From Halothiobacillus diazotrophicus (GTDB lineage Bacteria > Pseudomonadota > Gammaproteobacteria > Halothiobacillales > Halothiobacillaceae): DNA of 64,000 bases. A program made the position numbers and the translations under genes. The notes under the pieces were generated by a model that was given only the letters and a program-made list of their open reading frames with translations, did no database searches and was not told the origin of the DNA. The stretch covers positions 682,001-746,000 of the forward strand of contig NZ_CP016027.1 of assembly GCF_001663815.1 (NCBI RefSeq), in the 5' to 3' direction. Below, in pieces: positions 1 through 7,904 of the stretch. The stretch's first letter is position 1; every line of letters starts with the position of its first letter.

Positions 1-738
1 GCCGCTTTTCAGATTTTCACCATGGGCAAAGGTATTGTCCTCGAATCGCGAACGGGACAGGGCCGTGCCGGCATGAATCGTCGGATTGAACCGGGATTCC
101 ACCATGAAAAGATAGTTGTCGCCCGACTCCGGATAGATATGACCGGCTTCGCGCTGAATCAGATCGCCGATCACATCGTTGGGAACCCGCGCACAGAGCA
201 TGCCGACCACCTTGCCATCCTGGTAAATCGGCTGGTAGAACATCAGGGTCACCGCGTCGTGAAATCGTGAAGAAGAGGGTCCGATATCCAGCGTCGCAGG
301 ATCGACGTAAGGACCATGAAGAAATGGCCCCTTCATACCCAACTCTAAGGCTTTCAGATCCGTCATCTTCGTACCCTGACGTCGGGTCGTGCTCGACACC
401 AGCACCACACCGGTACGATCTATCACGAACAACTCGGAAATATCGGGCAGGGACGCCCGCTTTTCCTGAAAGGTATTCGGTAACACATCGGGAAACTGGC
501 TAGACAATTCAGCTGCAATGTGACTGAGTTGCAACCAATGGTTTTCCGCCCAGAATTGCAGGATTTTCACACGTGTCGAGGCAATGCTCTCGAAAGTCTT
601 CTCGATGACCGGATACATCTGACGATTCAAGTAGCAAGACCATTTCAGGGAAAACTTCCCGTTCGCCCCAAACCAGGGCAACCAACCGCGCTCGGCACGC
701 GACAGATTCATGGATTCGCTTTTAAGGGGCATCGTCAT
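1..738 (-). CDS. Chemoreceptor (methyl-accepting chemotaxis protein), Cache-type sensor part, cut by the window edge
   Basis: The reading frame is open from an ATG at 738 to the left edge (246 codons, no stop), so only the N-terminal part is present and the signalling domain would lie outside the window. The visible protein resembles Cache-type ligand-binding regions of gammaproteobacterial receptors: a helical first half, then a strand-rich part containing FVIDRTGVVLVSS, YQPIYQDGKVVGML and a late GDNYLFMVE segment. I see no hydrophobic membrane segment in the first 50 residues or elsewhere in the visible part, so this sensor may be cytoplasmic. Starts at 732 or 711 are also possible; the ribosome binding site is weak (GAGAG). 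The assignment rests on remembered family resemblance, so ligand and partner are unknown. Confidence 0.6.
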   Translation of the reverse strand, partial: MTMPLKSESMNLSRAERGWLPWFGANGKFSLKWSCYLNRQMYPVIEKTFESIASTRVKILQFWAENHWLQLSHIAAELSSQFPDVLPNTFQEKRASLPDISELFVIDRTGVVLVSSTTRRQGTKMTDLKALELGMKGPFLHGPYVDPATLDIGPSSSRFHDAVTLMFYQPIYQDGKVVGMLCARVPNDVIGDLIQREAGHIYPESGDNYLFMVESRFNPTIHAGTALSRSRFEDNTFAHGENLKSG

Positions 739-914
739 TCGCTCTCACTGGTCAAAATAAATAAGCATATAAGCAAATTCTAAGCCAGCCGAGGTCAAAA
801 AAACCAACACCGGAATATTATTCACAAAACCAATTGGATAGACGATTGTACAAGTGGGTCTTGACCACAACAAAGTTGGCAGAGCTTGAGTTCGACCCGT
901 GTAAAAGACAACCA

Positions 915-933
915 GCGCACTCCTGTGGTGCGC
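915..933 (-). terminator. Probable terminator after ycjF
   Basis: GCGCAC (915-920) and GTGCGC (928-933) form a perfect 6-bp stem with a 7-base loop. Read on the minus strand, the stem is followed within a few bases by a T-rich stretch (TGTCTTTT). It lies about 60 bases past the ycjF stop codon, which is where a terminator of the ycjX-ycjF unit would be expected. The rest of 739-991 should contain the promoter of the chemoreceptor gene, but no clear -35/-10 pair was found. Confidence 0.4.
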
Positions 934-991
934 CTAAAAATTTAGCGCACCAATATGGTCGCCTACCCGGAGGTTTCGATAAGAGGAACAT

Positions 992-1984
992 TTAGACAGG
1001 CGTATCCGATCTGGCTCGCACGGCATCAATGACCATCTTGCCAATGTTCCGATCGATCAATGGTGCGGACTCGGGAACGGTCCGGCATAAGCGCATGGCC
1101 TGGTGCCCGATTCGAAGGGAATAGAGCGCGACGCCAACGCCCTGCCCGGCCCGAACGCCAACCTGCAGGAGGACATTGGAAAGCCAGGTCTGGCTGACGG
1201 AATCGAGCATCGTTTCCGTCACGGTCGTAAAGGCGATATTACGGAGGATCAATTGGTACAGATGCCATCGCGCGGGCGCTGACAACCGTAGTCCGTACAT
1301 GGCGGCCACCCGCTCGACCATGGCGATGTTTCGCCAGGCGACAAGCAACAGATCAAGGGCGGGATAGGGACTGGCGGCGATGAACACCCCGGTTCGGACT
1401 GACTCGCGCCGGATCAATTGGGCGGCCTCCCGATCCATCGGTAGATACCAGGTGTTCATGTGCTGGGCCAACTCATCCACATGCCAACTGGCATCAACTT
1501 CAGCCAAATGTGCCGACAAGTTAGTCCGCAGCCGGCTACGTCGGTAGATTTCGTCCATTTCGACAACGATCGGGGATACCGAATCCCCCGATTCCGCCGA
1601 GGTTTCGAGCATTTGACGGATACGGTGCTGCATCGCGCCGATTCGATCCAGTTTGCCGCGGGCCCGTCTGGCGCGCACGAACAACAGCAACAGGCCCACC
1701 ATCACGCCAACGCCGATCAGCGCAAAACCGCCACCCAGCCAGGGGCTGATCGACCAGCTCCACAGCGTTCCCTGCAACCATTGCAGCATCAACCAGGCAA
1801 CGATCGCCACTGTCACCAAGCTGAAAAGCCACGAAGAACGATGTTGCGGCAACAACGGTTCGGGCGCCGCATCCCATTCCTCATCCATCCGCATCTGGGC
1901 GACATCGACTTCCGGAACATCATCCCCTGACTGGTGGACCGTGGTTTTCAAACGAATGGGCTGATCGTGCGCGTTGTTAGCCAT
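992..1984 (-). CDS. ycjF: YcjF-like inner membrane protein (DUF697/TIGR01620 family)
   Basis: A 330-residue protein with a charged N-terminal region of about 50 residues, two hydrophobic helices (about 52-76 and 85-107), a basic helical linker and a conserved soluble C-terminal half with a glycine-rich segment (VGVRAGQGVGVALYSLRIG). This is the organisation of YcjF (353 residues in E. coli), a membrane partner of the YcjX GTPase that belongs to the phage-shock/envelope stress neighbourhood in enterobacteria. The start codon lies 4 bases after the ycjX stop, so the two genes are co-transcribed and probably translationally linked. No psp genes are visible nearby. Its biochemical role is unknown. 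Confidence 0.8.
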   Translation of the reverse strand: MANNAHDQPIRLKTTVHQSGDDVPEVDVAQMRMDEEWDAAPEPLLPQHRSSWLFSLVTVAIVAWLMLQWLQGTLWSWSISPWLGGGFALIGVGVMVGLLLLFVRARRARGKLDRIGAMQHRIRQMLETSAESGDSVSPIVVEMDEIYRRSRLRTNLSAHLAEVDASWHVDELAQHMNTWYLPMDREAAQLIRRESVRTGVFIAASPYPALDLLLVAWRNIAMVERVAAMYGLRLSAPARWHLYQLILRNIAFTTVTETMLDSVSQTWLSNVLLQVGVRAGQGVGVALYSLRIGHQAMRLCRTVPESAPLIDRNIGKMVIDAVRARSDTPV

Positions 1985-1988
1985 ACAT

Positions 1989-3323
1989 CTATTCCTTCAG
2001 CAGAAAAGCCAACAACTGATCGATTCGACGGCTGGGGAAGACCTGAACGCGATCGAGTCCGCCGGGCGGCGCAAGCTGCGGGAGTTCATCAATTTTCAGA
2101 TTGAGGTTGTGGGGCATCGTATTCGGCAGGGTTGGCGGCGTGAAACGGATTTTCTCGCCACTGCGCTTATCCCGACCAATCAAACTGGCCGTGTTGCCGG
2201 ATTCGACAAGCTGGGCCGACTGCACCGCTGCAACGGCCATGACCTTGAGCTCGATTGATTCCGCGGCCAGACGCTGGACGGTTTCATAGAGATAGGACTC
2301 CATCAGCGATTGCAGCCGTTTCTGATCTTCGGGCAGCAAATGATCGATCTTGGTGGCGCATACCGCCACACGGCGGATCCGCTTACGAAACAGCTGCGCG
2401 AGCCAGTTGCCCCGCTGATAACGGAATGGCCGCAGGACCCCTTCGAGTGCAGCACGCATGTCCTTCAATGCATCGGGACCTGCAGACATGGCACCAAGCA
2501 GATCGATCAGGATCACCTGAGCATCAAGATCCCGAAAATGCCGGTCGAAAAACGGTTTGGCCTGGTGTAGCCGATAATGATTGAAATTCACCTGGCAAAC
2601 GGCGCCCCAGGAACCTTCGGGAAACCGCCCCTCCCCGCCTCCGCCCTCAGTCACTGTCTGGGCGAACAAGGGTACGAATGGGTGATCCCCCCCATCGAAA
2701 TCCCGGCCATGGATCAGGAATCGCCCAGGTAGATTCTGACTCAACTGATGTGGAGCGATCCGACAGGTGCCCAGAAAGTCGGCCCAGCGCGCCTGAAGCT
2801 CGTTGAGCGCATCCATATCGACCGGGGAATACGGATCGATCGCCGTTAACGCAGCGATCAATTCACTGCCGAGCGTCCGACGCGGATCCAGTGCCGACCA
2901 CGTCCACAGCGCGCGACAGAAATCGGAATAGGACCAATCGATCAACATCAGATCAAGCAACCACTCACCGGGATAATCGAACAGCTCGATGATACGTTTG
3001 GTCGGCTTCAGAGAATACCAGGGGCGCGCCATCGTGATCTCGATACGCGCGATGGACCAGTCGGTTGTCGATGCCGGCCAATGCGGTGGCTGATTCGTCA
3101 GGGCAAGGAGCCCCGCGTCGTAGTCGAAGGCACGCTCACCGCCCCGTAACCAATGCCCATGGACCATGAGCCCCAGTTCTGCGCGTGCCGCCAGGGAACC
3201 TCGCCGGAGATTTTCGAGATGATTAATCAGGCTCGTGATCAGGGTGGACTTGCCTGCCTGGGAAAGACCGGTTACGCCGATCCGGGTCACAGGTGTTTGA
3301 CGAGCGAGGAAAGAGTCGGTCAA
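1989..3323 (-). CDS. ycjX: YcjX-like P-loop NTPase (DUF463)
   Basis: The 444-residue protein has a Walker A loop GLSQAGKS at residues 19-26 and a DYPGEW element that fits a GTPase switch region, as in the YcjX family of GTP-binding stress proteins (465 residues in E. coli). The next gene downstream is ycjF, the usual partner. The start used here is a TTG; no ATG or GTG occurs in frame between it and the upstream stop near 3423. The 33 or so open codons upstream still read like protein, so a non-canonical earlier start cannot be excluded. The family is thought to act at the inner face of the membrane with YcjF; the substrate process is not established. Confidence 0.85.
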   Translation of the reverse strand: MTDSFLARQTPVTRIGVTGLSQAGKSTLITSLINHLENLRRGSLAARAELGLMVHGHWLRGGERAFDYDAGLLALTNQPPHWPASTTDWSIARIEITMARPWYSLKPTKRIIELFDYPGEWLLDLMLIDWSYSDFCRALWTWSALDPRRTLGSELIAALTAIDPYSPVDMDALNELQARWADFLGTCRIAPHQLSQNLPGRFLIHGRDFDGGDHPFVPLFAQTVTEGGGGEGRFPEGSWGAVCQVNFNHYRLHQAKPFFDRHFRDLDAQVILIDLLGAMSAGPDALKDMRAALEGVLRPFRYQRGNWLAQLFRKRIRRVAVCATKIDHLLPEDQKRLQSLMESYLYETVQRLAAESIELKVMAVAAVQSAQLVESGNTASLIGRDKRSGEKIRFTPPTLPNTMPHNLNLKIDELPQLAPPGGLDRVQVFPSRRIDQLLAFLLKE

Positions 3324-3443
3324 AGCGTACCAGCCTCGAGTGTGAAGACGGATCGCCCATCTTACGCGTCGAAGCCAGGTTTCCCTAATGACGGATATCT
3401 CGAAGCGACGCCGTTGCCCGGATCAAAATCCGCACTATCCGGG

Positions 3444-4679
3444 CTACAAATCCGTCCAGTTGATATCGCAGCAAACCACCTTGATCCCGTGATGGGGCAC
3501 GTGAGGACGTGCGTAGGAAATCGTTCGACACAAGTTGCCGCCGGCCACCGAAAGATAGGGTCGACTGATTTGAACGATTCCAGGCTCGATCATGGCCCGA
3601 CGGAAATAAGGCCGTTTCGCCCAACTGGCACCCTTGGCCTTGGCCAGGGGCCGGAAACGGTTCTTGATGGAGGAAGGCGCGAAGATGCCGTTAACGGTAT
3701 CCCCCTGCTGACGGCCGTCACCATCCAGAACGAAAACGCGCGCAACCATCTTCATGGACAGGATGGCCTGAGCAGCCACTTCCAACGGGACGTTGCGTTC
3801 CAGCGCCACCAACATGTCCTCGAATCGCTCCGTCACAGACATGATCTGTTGGTGAAGCAGATTGTCGACCCGATCGGCTTCCAATGTTGAGGCCGCCAGC
3901 CCGGCCGACAGGAAATCCCGATTGAAGGGTTCGTCCTGAGCGATCAGCGCCGGACGCGCCAGACCAAACCCTTGCAACAGATCAACACCCGCACTCAATG
4001 CCAGTTCGAGCTGCCTCGAGGTTTCGATGCCTTCCTGCAGCACCAGGCTGCCCGCTTCGTGAATCATGGCCACCAGGGAGGGCAACGTCCGTTGAGCACG
4101 TACGGACTGCTCGGCCTCGAGAATCAGACTACGATCCAGTTTGACGATGTCGGCATCGATACGCCACAGACGCGTGAACTGGGAACCGCCAACGCCGAAA
4201 TCATCCAGTGCAACCAGGCAGCCGAGCGATCGATACAAGGCAATGGCGTCGTTTAGCAGCAGCTCGTCGGGCAATTCGGCCTCGACAATTTCAATCACGA
4301 CCTGCCAGCCATCGATCTTAAGCTGCTGAAGAATCTGAGCAAAAAAGGCACCGAACTGATGGCCGTGCATGGCCACCATGGGATGGACATTGAGAAACAG
4401 CCACCGTGGACTCAGGTCGGCGTGGGCGAAATTTCCCAGGTGTATTTCCCGGCACACCCGGTCGACGGCGACCAACGACTCGATGTCGAATACCGAATTG
4501 AACAGATCGGCCGGCGACACCACTTCACCCGCGTTATTGGTGACGCGCGCCAAACCTTCGTACCCCACCACGCGCTGGTGTGCCACGCTGATGACCGGCT
4601 GGAATGCTGAACGCACGACAAAATGATCGCAGTGCGCGATACGCTGCCCATCCGGTTCAATCTTGATGCGGGGATTCAT
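3444..4679 (-). CDS. Cyclic-di-GMP phosphodiesterase, EAL domain plus YkuI-like C-terminal sensor
   Basis: Residues about 20-250 form an EAL domain with all expected metal and catalytic positions: E41 in EGLAR (variant of EAL), N97, E130 in EIVE, D159-D160 in DDFG, K180, E216 in QEGIE and Q236. It should therefore hydrolyse c-di-GMP to pGpG. Residues about 265-411 resemble the PAS-like YkuI_C domain that follows EAL in single-sensor phosphodiesterases. There is no GGDEF domain and no membrane helix, so the enzyme is predicted to be cytoplasmic and to lower c-di-GMP, favouring motility; two chemoreceptor genes lie in the same window. A GAGGT ribosome binding site lies about 12 bases before the ATG, downstream of a strongly structured leader. 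Confidence 0.88.
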   Translation of the reverse strand: MNPRIKIEPDGQRIAHCDHFVVRSAFQPVISVAHQRVVGYEGLARVTNNAGEVVSPADLFNSVFDIESLVAVDRVCREIHLGNFAHADLSPRWLFLNVHPMVAMHGHQFGAFFAQILQQLKIDGWQVVIEIVEAELPDELLLNDAIALYRSLGCLVALDDFGVGGSQFTRLWRIDADIVKLDRSLILEAEQSVRAQRTLPSLVAMIHEAGSLVLQEGIETSRQLELALSAGVDLLQGFGLARPALIAQDEPFNRDFLSAGLAASTLEADRVDNLLHQQIMSVTERFEDMLVALERNVPLEVAAQAILSMKMVARVFVLDGDGRQQGDTVNGIFAPSSIKNRFRPLAKAKGASWAKRPYFRRAMIEPGIVQISRPYLSVAGGNLCRTISYARPHVPHHGIKVVCCDINWTDL

Positions 4680-4702
4680 CGAATAACACGACCTCTAAAA
4701 TT

Positions 4703-4773
4703 GCGTTGGGAAAAGCAAGACTCAAGCCAAGTATGCTCTTTTCCAACGCTGTCCAGCGCACTGCTCTGGACAG
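4703..4773 (-). promoter_or_regulatory. Two adjacent stem-loops in the EAL gene leader
   Basis: CTGTCCAG (4749-4756) and CTGGACAG (4766-4773) form a perfect 8-bp stem with a 9-base loop. Directly abutting it, CGTTGG (4704-4709) pairs with CCAACG (4743-4748), and the stem continues with AAAAG/CTTTT across a single bulged base. Read on the minus strand, the second stem is followed by AATTTTAG about 25 bases before the EAL start codon, which looks like an attenuator or weak terminator. The known c-di-GMP-I riboswitch core was looked for and not seen. Confidence 0.45.
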
Positions 4774-4972
4774 GGGTTAATAATTCAACAGGTTAAGCGT
4801 AATACCGGCCAAATCAATCATGATTCCCTGATGCATCTATAACTTAAGTACACATTTACCCGAGGGGAAAATGATCACAATGCCTGATGATCGCACAGTT
4901 AACGAACACGATTGGACCCTAGGCGCAAAGTAATGCACCAATATTGCTCATCGAAGCGACGCAACCATTGAA

Positions 4973-5000
4973 TTTGCTACCCGTTCCGGAATGCTATAAT
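4973..5000 (+). promoter_or_regulatory. Probable sigma-70 promoter for the CDF exporter
   Basis: A perfect TATAAT at 4995-5000 is preceded by TTTGCT at 4973-4978 with a 16-base spacer. It lies about 80 bases upstream of the exporter start codon in an otherwise AT-rich region. Confidence 0.45.
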
Positions 5001-5080
5001 AAATCAGTAGGTTACTTGCGGTTTATTAGTCATGACTAAAACCGGACCAGCCCGACACGAATTCTTGGAATACTTGCCAC

Positions 5081-5968
5081 ATGACCACGCCCGAAGCGCG
5101 CCTTCTCCGTCGAGTTACCACCGCCTCAGTCACCGTTGCCGTCGTTCTGATTGCCCTGAAACTGGCCGCCACACTCAGTACCAATGCGATCAGTCTGATG
5201 GCATCACTGATCGACTCCACCATGGATCTGTTTGCTTCGCTCGTGACACTGATCGCCGTCCGCATTGCCCTTCAACCGCCCGATGAGGATCATCGATTCG
5301 GTCACGGAAAGGCGGAACCGCTGGCTGCGCTCGCTCAGGCCACATTCATCGCCGGATCCGGCGCATTTCTGTTTCTCGAAGCCATACAGCGTTTGATCCG
5401 CCCCCAACCCATCGACGCCGCGGATCTCGGCATTATGGTGATGCTCGTGTCGATGCTCACCACTGCCGGTCTGGTGTTATTCCAGCGCTATGTCATCCGC
5501 AAGACACGCTCACCGGCCATCAAGGCCGATGCCGCGCACTATACTGCTGACTTTCTCATCAATGCCGCCACGATCGCGGCGCTTTGGATCGCCCATCAGG
5601 GTATCGAATGGATCGATCCCATCTTCGGCGCCATTGTTGGTGGATTCGTCCTGTTCAGCGCCTGGCAGGTCGGTCGCGCGGCTTTGGATCAACTCATGGA
5701 TCGCGAAGTGCTCGATGGCAGTGAATCGCGGATTCACGATCTGGCCACCGCTCACCCGAGCGTGCATGCCGCCGACCATATCCGTACCCGGATGGCGGGC
5801 CGCACGATGATCATTCAACTCTACATCTATCTCGACAACCACCTCGATCTCGCCAATGCGCATGTCATTGGCGACGAAGTCGCAGCGAATATTCAGAAAG
5901 GCTTTCCCGGAGCTGATGTCCTGATCCACGAGGAACCCTATCATCCTGAAACGGCACCGCATATTTGA
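5081..5968 (+). CDS. fieF: FieF/YiiP-like cation diffusion facilitator (divalent metal exporter)
   Basis: A 295-residue cation diffusion facilitator, close to the 300 residues of E. coli FieF/YiiP. The four ligands of the transmembrane metal site fall at the same numbering as in YiiP: D45 and D49 in SLIDSTMD, and H153 and D157 in AAHYTAD. A HRFGHGKAEPL motif follows helix 2, and the cytoplasmic C-terminal domain (about 205-295) has the family histidines. It should exchange Zn(II), Fe(II) or similar ions for protons across the inner membrane as a dimer. The start at 5081 has only a weak ribosome binding site. The promoter of the next gene overlaps its stop codon. Confidence 0.9.
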   Translation: MTTPEARLLRRVTTASVTVAVVLIALKLAATLSTNAISLMASLIDSTMDLFASLVTLIAVRIALQPPDEDHRFGHGKAEPLAALAQATFIAGSGAFLFLEAIQRLIRPQPIDAADLGIMVMLVSMLTTAGLVLFQRYVIRKTRSPAIKADAAHYTADFLINAATIAALWIAHQGIEWIDPIFGAIVGGFVLFSAWQVGRAALDQLMDREVLDGSESRIHDLATAHPSVHAADHIRTRMAGRTMIIQLYIYLDNHLDLANAHVIGDEVAANIQKGFPGADVLIHEEPYHPETAPHI

Positions 5969-5992
5969 CCTGTCCCGTCAGAGGTCTACAAT
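5965..5992 (+). promoter_or_regulatory. Probable sigma-70 promoter for the YjfB-like gene
   Basis: TTGACC (5965-5970) and TACAAT (5987-5992) are separated by 16 bases. The -35 element overlaps the stop codon of the CDF gene, and the -10 lies 32 bases upstream of the next start codon. Confidence 0.55.
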
Positions 5993-6024
5993 ACTCAGAA
6001 ACACCTCAGCGGAGGAAAGCATCA

Positions 6025-6240
6025 ATGTCAGATTCATCCTTGGGTATCGGCGCCCTCTCCCAGTACGCCACGCTGAACAGTCAGGCTCAGGCGCTCCAGG
6101 CCGCACAGATGGCCATGCTGAAAAAATCGATGGACGTTCAGGCTCAATCCGTCCTGCCCCTGATCAACTCTTTCGGTACGACGTCATCGAGCGCAGCCAA
6201 CCCGCCCCATCTCGGCAATCGAATCGATACCCACGCCTGA
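6025..6240 (+). CDS. Small YjfB-like putative motility protein
   Basis: A 71-residue protein rich in Ala, Gln, Met and Ser, with a central amphipathic helix (about 15-50) and no membrane segment or signal peptide. The Met/Gln-rich helix and the short low-complexity tail resemble the YjfB_motility family, small proteins of unproven function named for their association with motility genes. The start is chosen by an excellent GGAGGAAAG ribosome binding site nine bases before the ATG; a longer frame open from 5965 overlaps the promoter and is not favoured. It has its own predicted promoter. Family membership is moderately likely; the function is not known. Confidence 0.55.
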   Translation: MSDSSLGIGALSQYATLNSQAQALQAAQMAMLKKSMDVQAQSVLPLINSFGTTSSSAANPPHLGNRIDTHA

Positions 6241-6561
6241 ATCCTCCCGCGTTCACCGTTTCATCTGTCTGAACCATCCAGCAAACGGATCCCGCACCGC
6301 CGCGTTCCGAAACCTGCAGGGCAGGCACCTTCTCCCCGTCACGCGATGCGACTGAATAGAGCCGCGCATTCACAATGCCCTGGGTGACCAGGCTCTCTCA
6401 ATAATTCCCGATACGCGCTGGTGCAGCAGTCATACCGCACGCTACCGGCAACATGCGCACTGAAGGCGTAATGCCCGCGCAATGCGCAGTCCCTTTCGCT
6501 CCTTAACGGCACAGTCACGACCAGTGATTGCCAATTAAGTTAGTCACCTCTAAAATACAAA
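6241..6561. other. Intergenic region upstream of mntH
   Basis: About 320 bases with no supported gene. It contains a short hairpin (CCTGG, GTGA loop, CCAGG at 6379-6392) that might terminate the preceding small gene, and two copies of an ATGCGCA word around 6452-6490. The composition becomes AT-rich from about 6530 towards the mntH start. Confidence 0.4.
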
Positions 6562-6577
6562 TTTAGACAAACCTAAA
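6562..6577. promoter_or_regulatory. Candidate metalloregulator operator upstream of mntH
   Basis: TTTAGACAAACCTAAA is an imperfect inverted repeat (TTTAG / CTAAA arms, 6-base centre) ending 12 bases before the mntH start codon. Its TTTAG-type half-sites resemble DtxR/MntR-family operators, and placement over the start region suits repression by manganese or iron. No regulator gene is present in the window. Confidence 0.3.
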
Positions 6578-6589
6578 AAGCATTGAATC

Positions 6590-7822
6590 ATGTTCCAGCA
6601 CGACTTGCCCAAGGCGCGCTCATCGAAGCGTTATCGCGCCCTGTTCCTCGGTCCCGCCTTCGTGGCGGCAATCGGCTATATCGATCCGGGGAACTACGCG
6701 ACCAATATCCAGGCCGGTGCCGACTATGGCTACATGCTGCTTTGGGTCGTCGTCTGGGCCAATCTGATGGCGGCGCTGATCCAGTTGCTGTCCGCCAAGC
6801 TTGGGCTCGCTTCAAACGAGTCCCTGGCATCGCTGCTTGGCAAGCGTCTCCCACGCTGGGCGGTTTACCCCTACTGGATCCAGGCGGAAATCCTGGCCAT
6901 GGCTACAGACATCGCCGAGTTTATCGGTGCCGCGCTGGGCTTCAAGCTCCTATTCGGATTCACGCTAATGGAAGGGGCCGTGATCACGGCCATCATCAGC
7001 TGGGCGGTGCTTAGCCTGGAGACCCGCAACCTGAAGACCCTTCAGATGGTGATTGGTGCCATGCTTCTTTCCGTGGCATTCATCTACGTCATCGAACTGA
7101 TCTTTAGTCACCCGCACCCCGTGTCCGTATTCGAAGGCGCATTGATCCCTGGATTCAGCGATCGGGACAGCGTGTTCCTCGCCGCCGGCATCCTGGGGGC
7201 GACCGTGATGCCGCACGTGATTTATCTCCACTCGGCCCTGAGCAAGGCGGATCTCGTTAAATACGGCAAGATCCATCGGAAGACCATGTTTCGCAGTACA
7301 AAATGGGACGTGGCGTTGGCCATGACGATTGCCGGCTTTGTGAATCTGTCCATGCTGGCCATGGCCGCCGCCGTGTTCTATGGCGACCCGCGGGCCGACT
7401 CAGGCAGTATCGAAACGGCTTATGAGACTCTGACACCGCTGTTGGGACAACTCGCCGCTCAAATCTTCGGCGCGAGCCTCCTGATTGCCGGGCTTGCTTC
7501 GACCATTGTCGGCACCTTGGCCGGACAGGAAATCATGAGTGGCTTTGTGCGTTTTCGGATTCCCCTGGCACTACGCCGACTCATTACGATGGCGCCTTCG
7601 TTCGTCATCATTGCGATGGGGCTGAACGTGACAGAAGTCCTCGTATTCAGTCAGGTCGTCCTTTCCTTCGGTATCGCACTGGCGCTCGTTCCGCTGATTC
7701 TGTTTACAAGCGACCGGAAGCTCATGCGTGGCTACGTCAATCCGACGTGGGTCAACTGGTTGGGCTGGACCACGGTCGTCATTGTCGTATCCCTCAATGG
7801 GTACCTGCTGATCACGAGCTGA
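6590..7822 (+). CDS. mntH: Nramp-family proton-coupled manganese importer MntH
   Basis: A 410-residue Nramp transporter (E. coli MntH has 412) with about eleven hydrophobic helices. The metal-binding motif of helix 1, DPGN, is at residues 32-35 and the helix 6 motif MPH is at 207-209 within GATVMPHVIYLHSAL. Together with the DPGN Asp/Asn and the helix 6 Met these predict import of Mn(II), and to a lesser extent Fe(II), with protons across the inner membrane. The gene stands alone; an inverted repeat just before the start may be a metal-dependent operator. It faces the exported rhodanese gene tail to tail. An exporter (FieF-like) lies 0.6 kb upstream. Confidence 0.93.
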   Translation: MFQHDLPKARSSKRYRALFLGPAFVAAIGYIDPGNYATNIQAGADYGYMLLWVVVWANLMAALIQLLSAKLGLASNESLASLLGKRLPRWAVYPYWIQAEILAMATDIAEFIGAALGFKLLFGFTLMEGAVITAIISWAVLSLETRNLKTLQMVIGAMLLSVAFIYVIELIFSHPHPVSVFEGALIPGFSDRDSVFLAAGILGATVMPHVIYLHSALSKADLVKYGKIHRKTMFRSTKWDVALAMTIAGFVNLSMLAMAAAVFYGDPRADSGSIETAYETLTPLLGQLAAQIFGASLLIAGLASTIVGTLAGQEIMSGFVRFRIPLALRRLITMAPSFVIIAMGLNVTEVLVFSQVVLSFGIALALVPLILFTSDRKLMRGYVNPTWVNWLGWTTVVIVVSLNGYLLITS

Positions 7823-7904
7823 CCGGTGTCGCATCATCCTGAATGGCACCTTATCAGACTTCGGAAAGGTGACGGTGAACGCCCTACCCCGAGGGACGCA
7901 ACCT

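Larger units (their letters stand above)
4680..5080. other. Divergent intergenic region between the EAL gene and the CDF exporter gene
   Basis: This 401-base stretch has no convincing gene. It holds the two stem-loops of the EAL leader at its left end, an AT-rich centre (about 4774-4970) in which I recognise nothing beyond short palindromes such as AATCATGATT, and a probable sigma-70 promoter for the exporter gene at its right end. Confidence 0.5.

Noticed and set aside
842-915. tRNA-like sequence near GAGTTCGACCCG
   Set aside because: No acceptor stem or D arm can be formed around the TTCGA word.
4680-4860. Possible c-di-GMP-I (GEMM) riboswitch before the EAL gene
   Set aside because: The conserved core and tetraloop-receptor words were not found on either strand. 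Only generic stem-loops are present, so they are reported as an unassigned leader structure.
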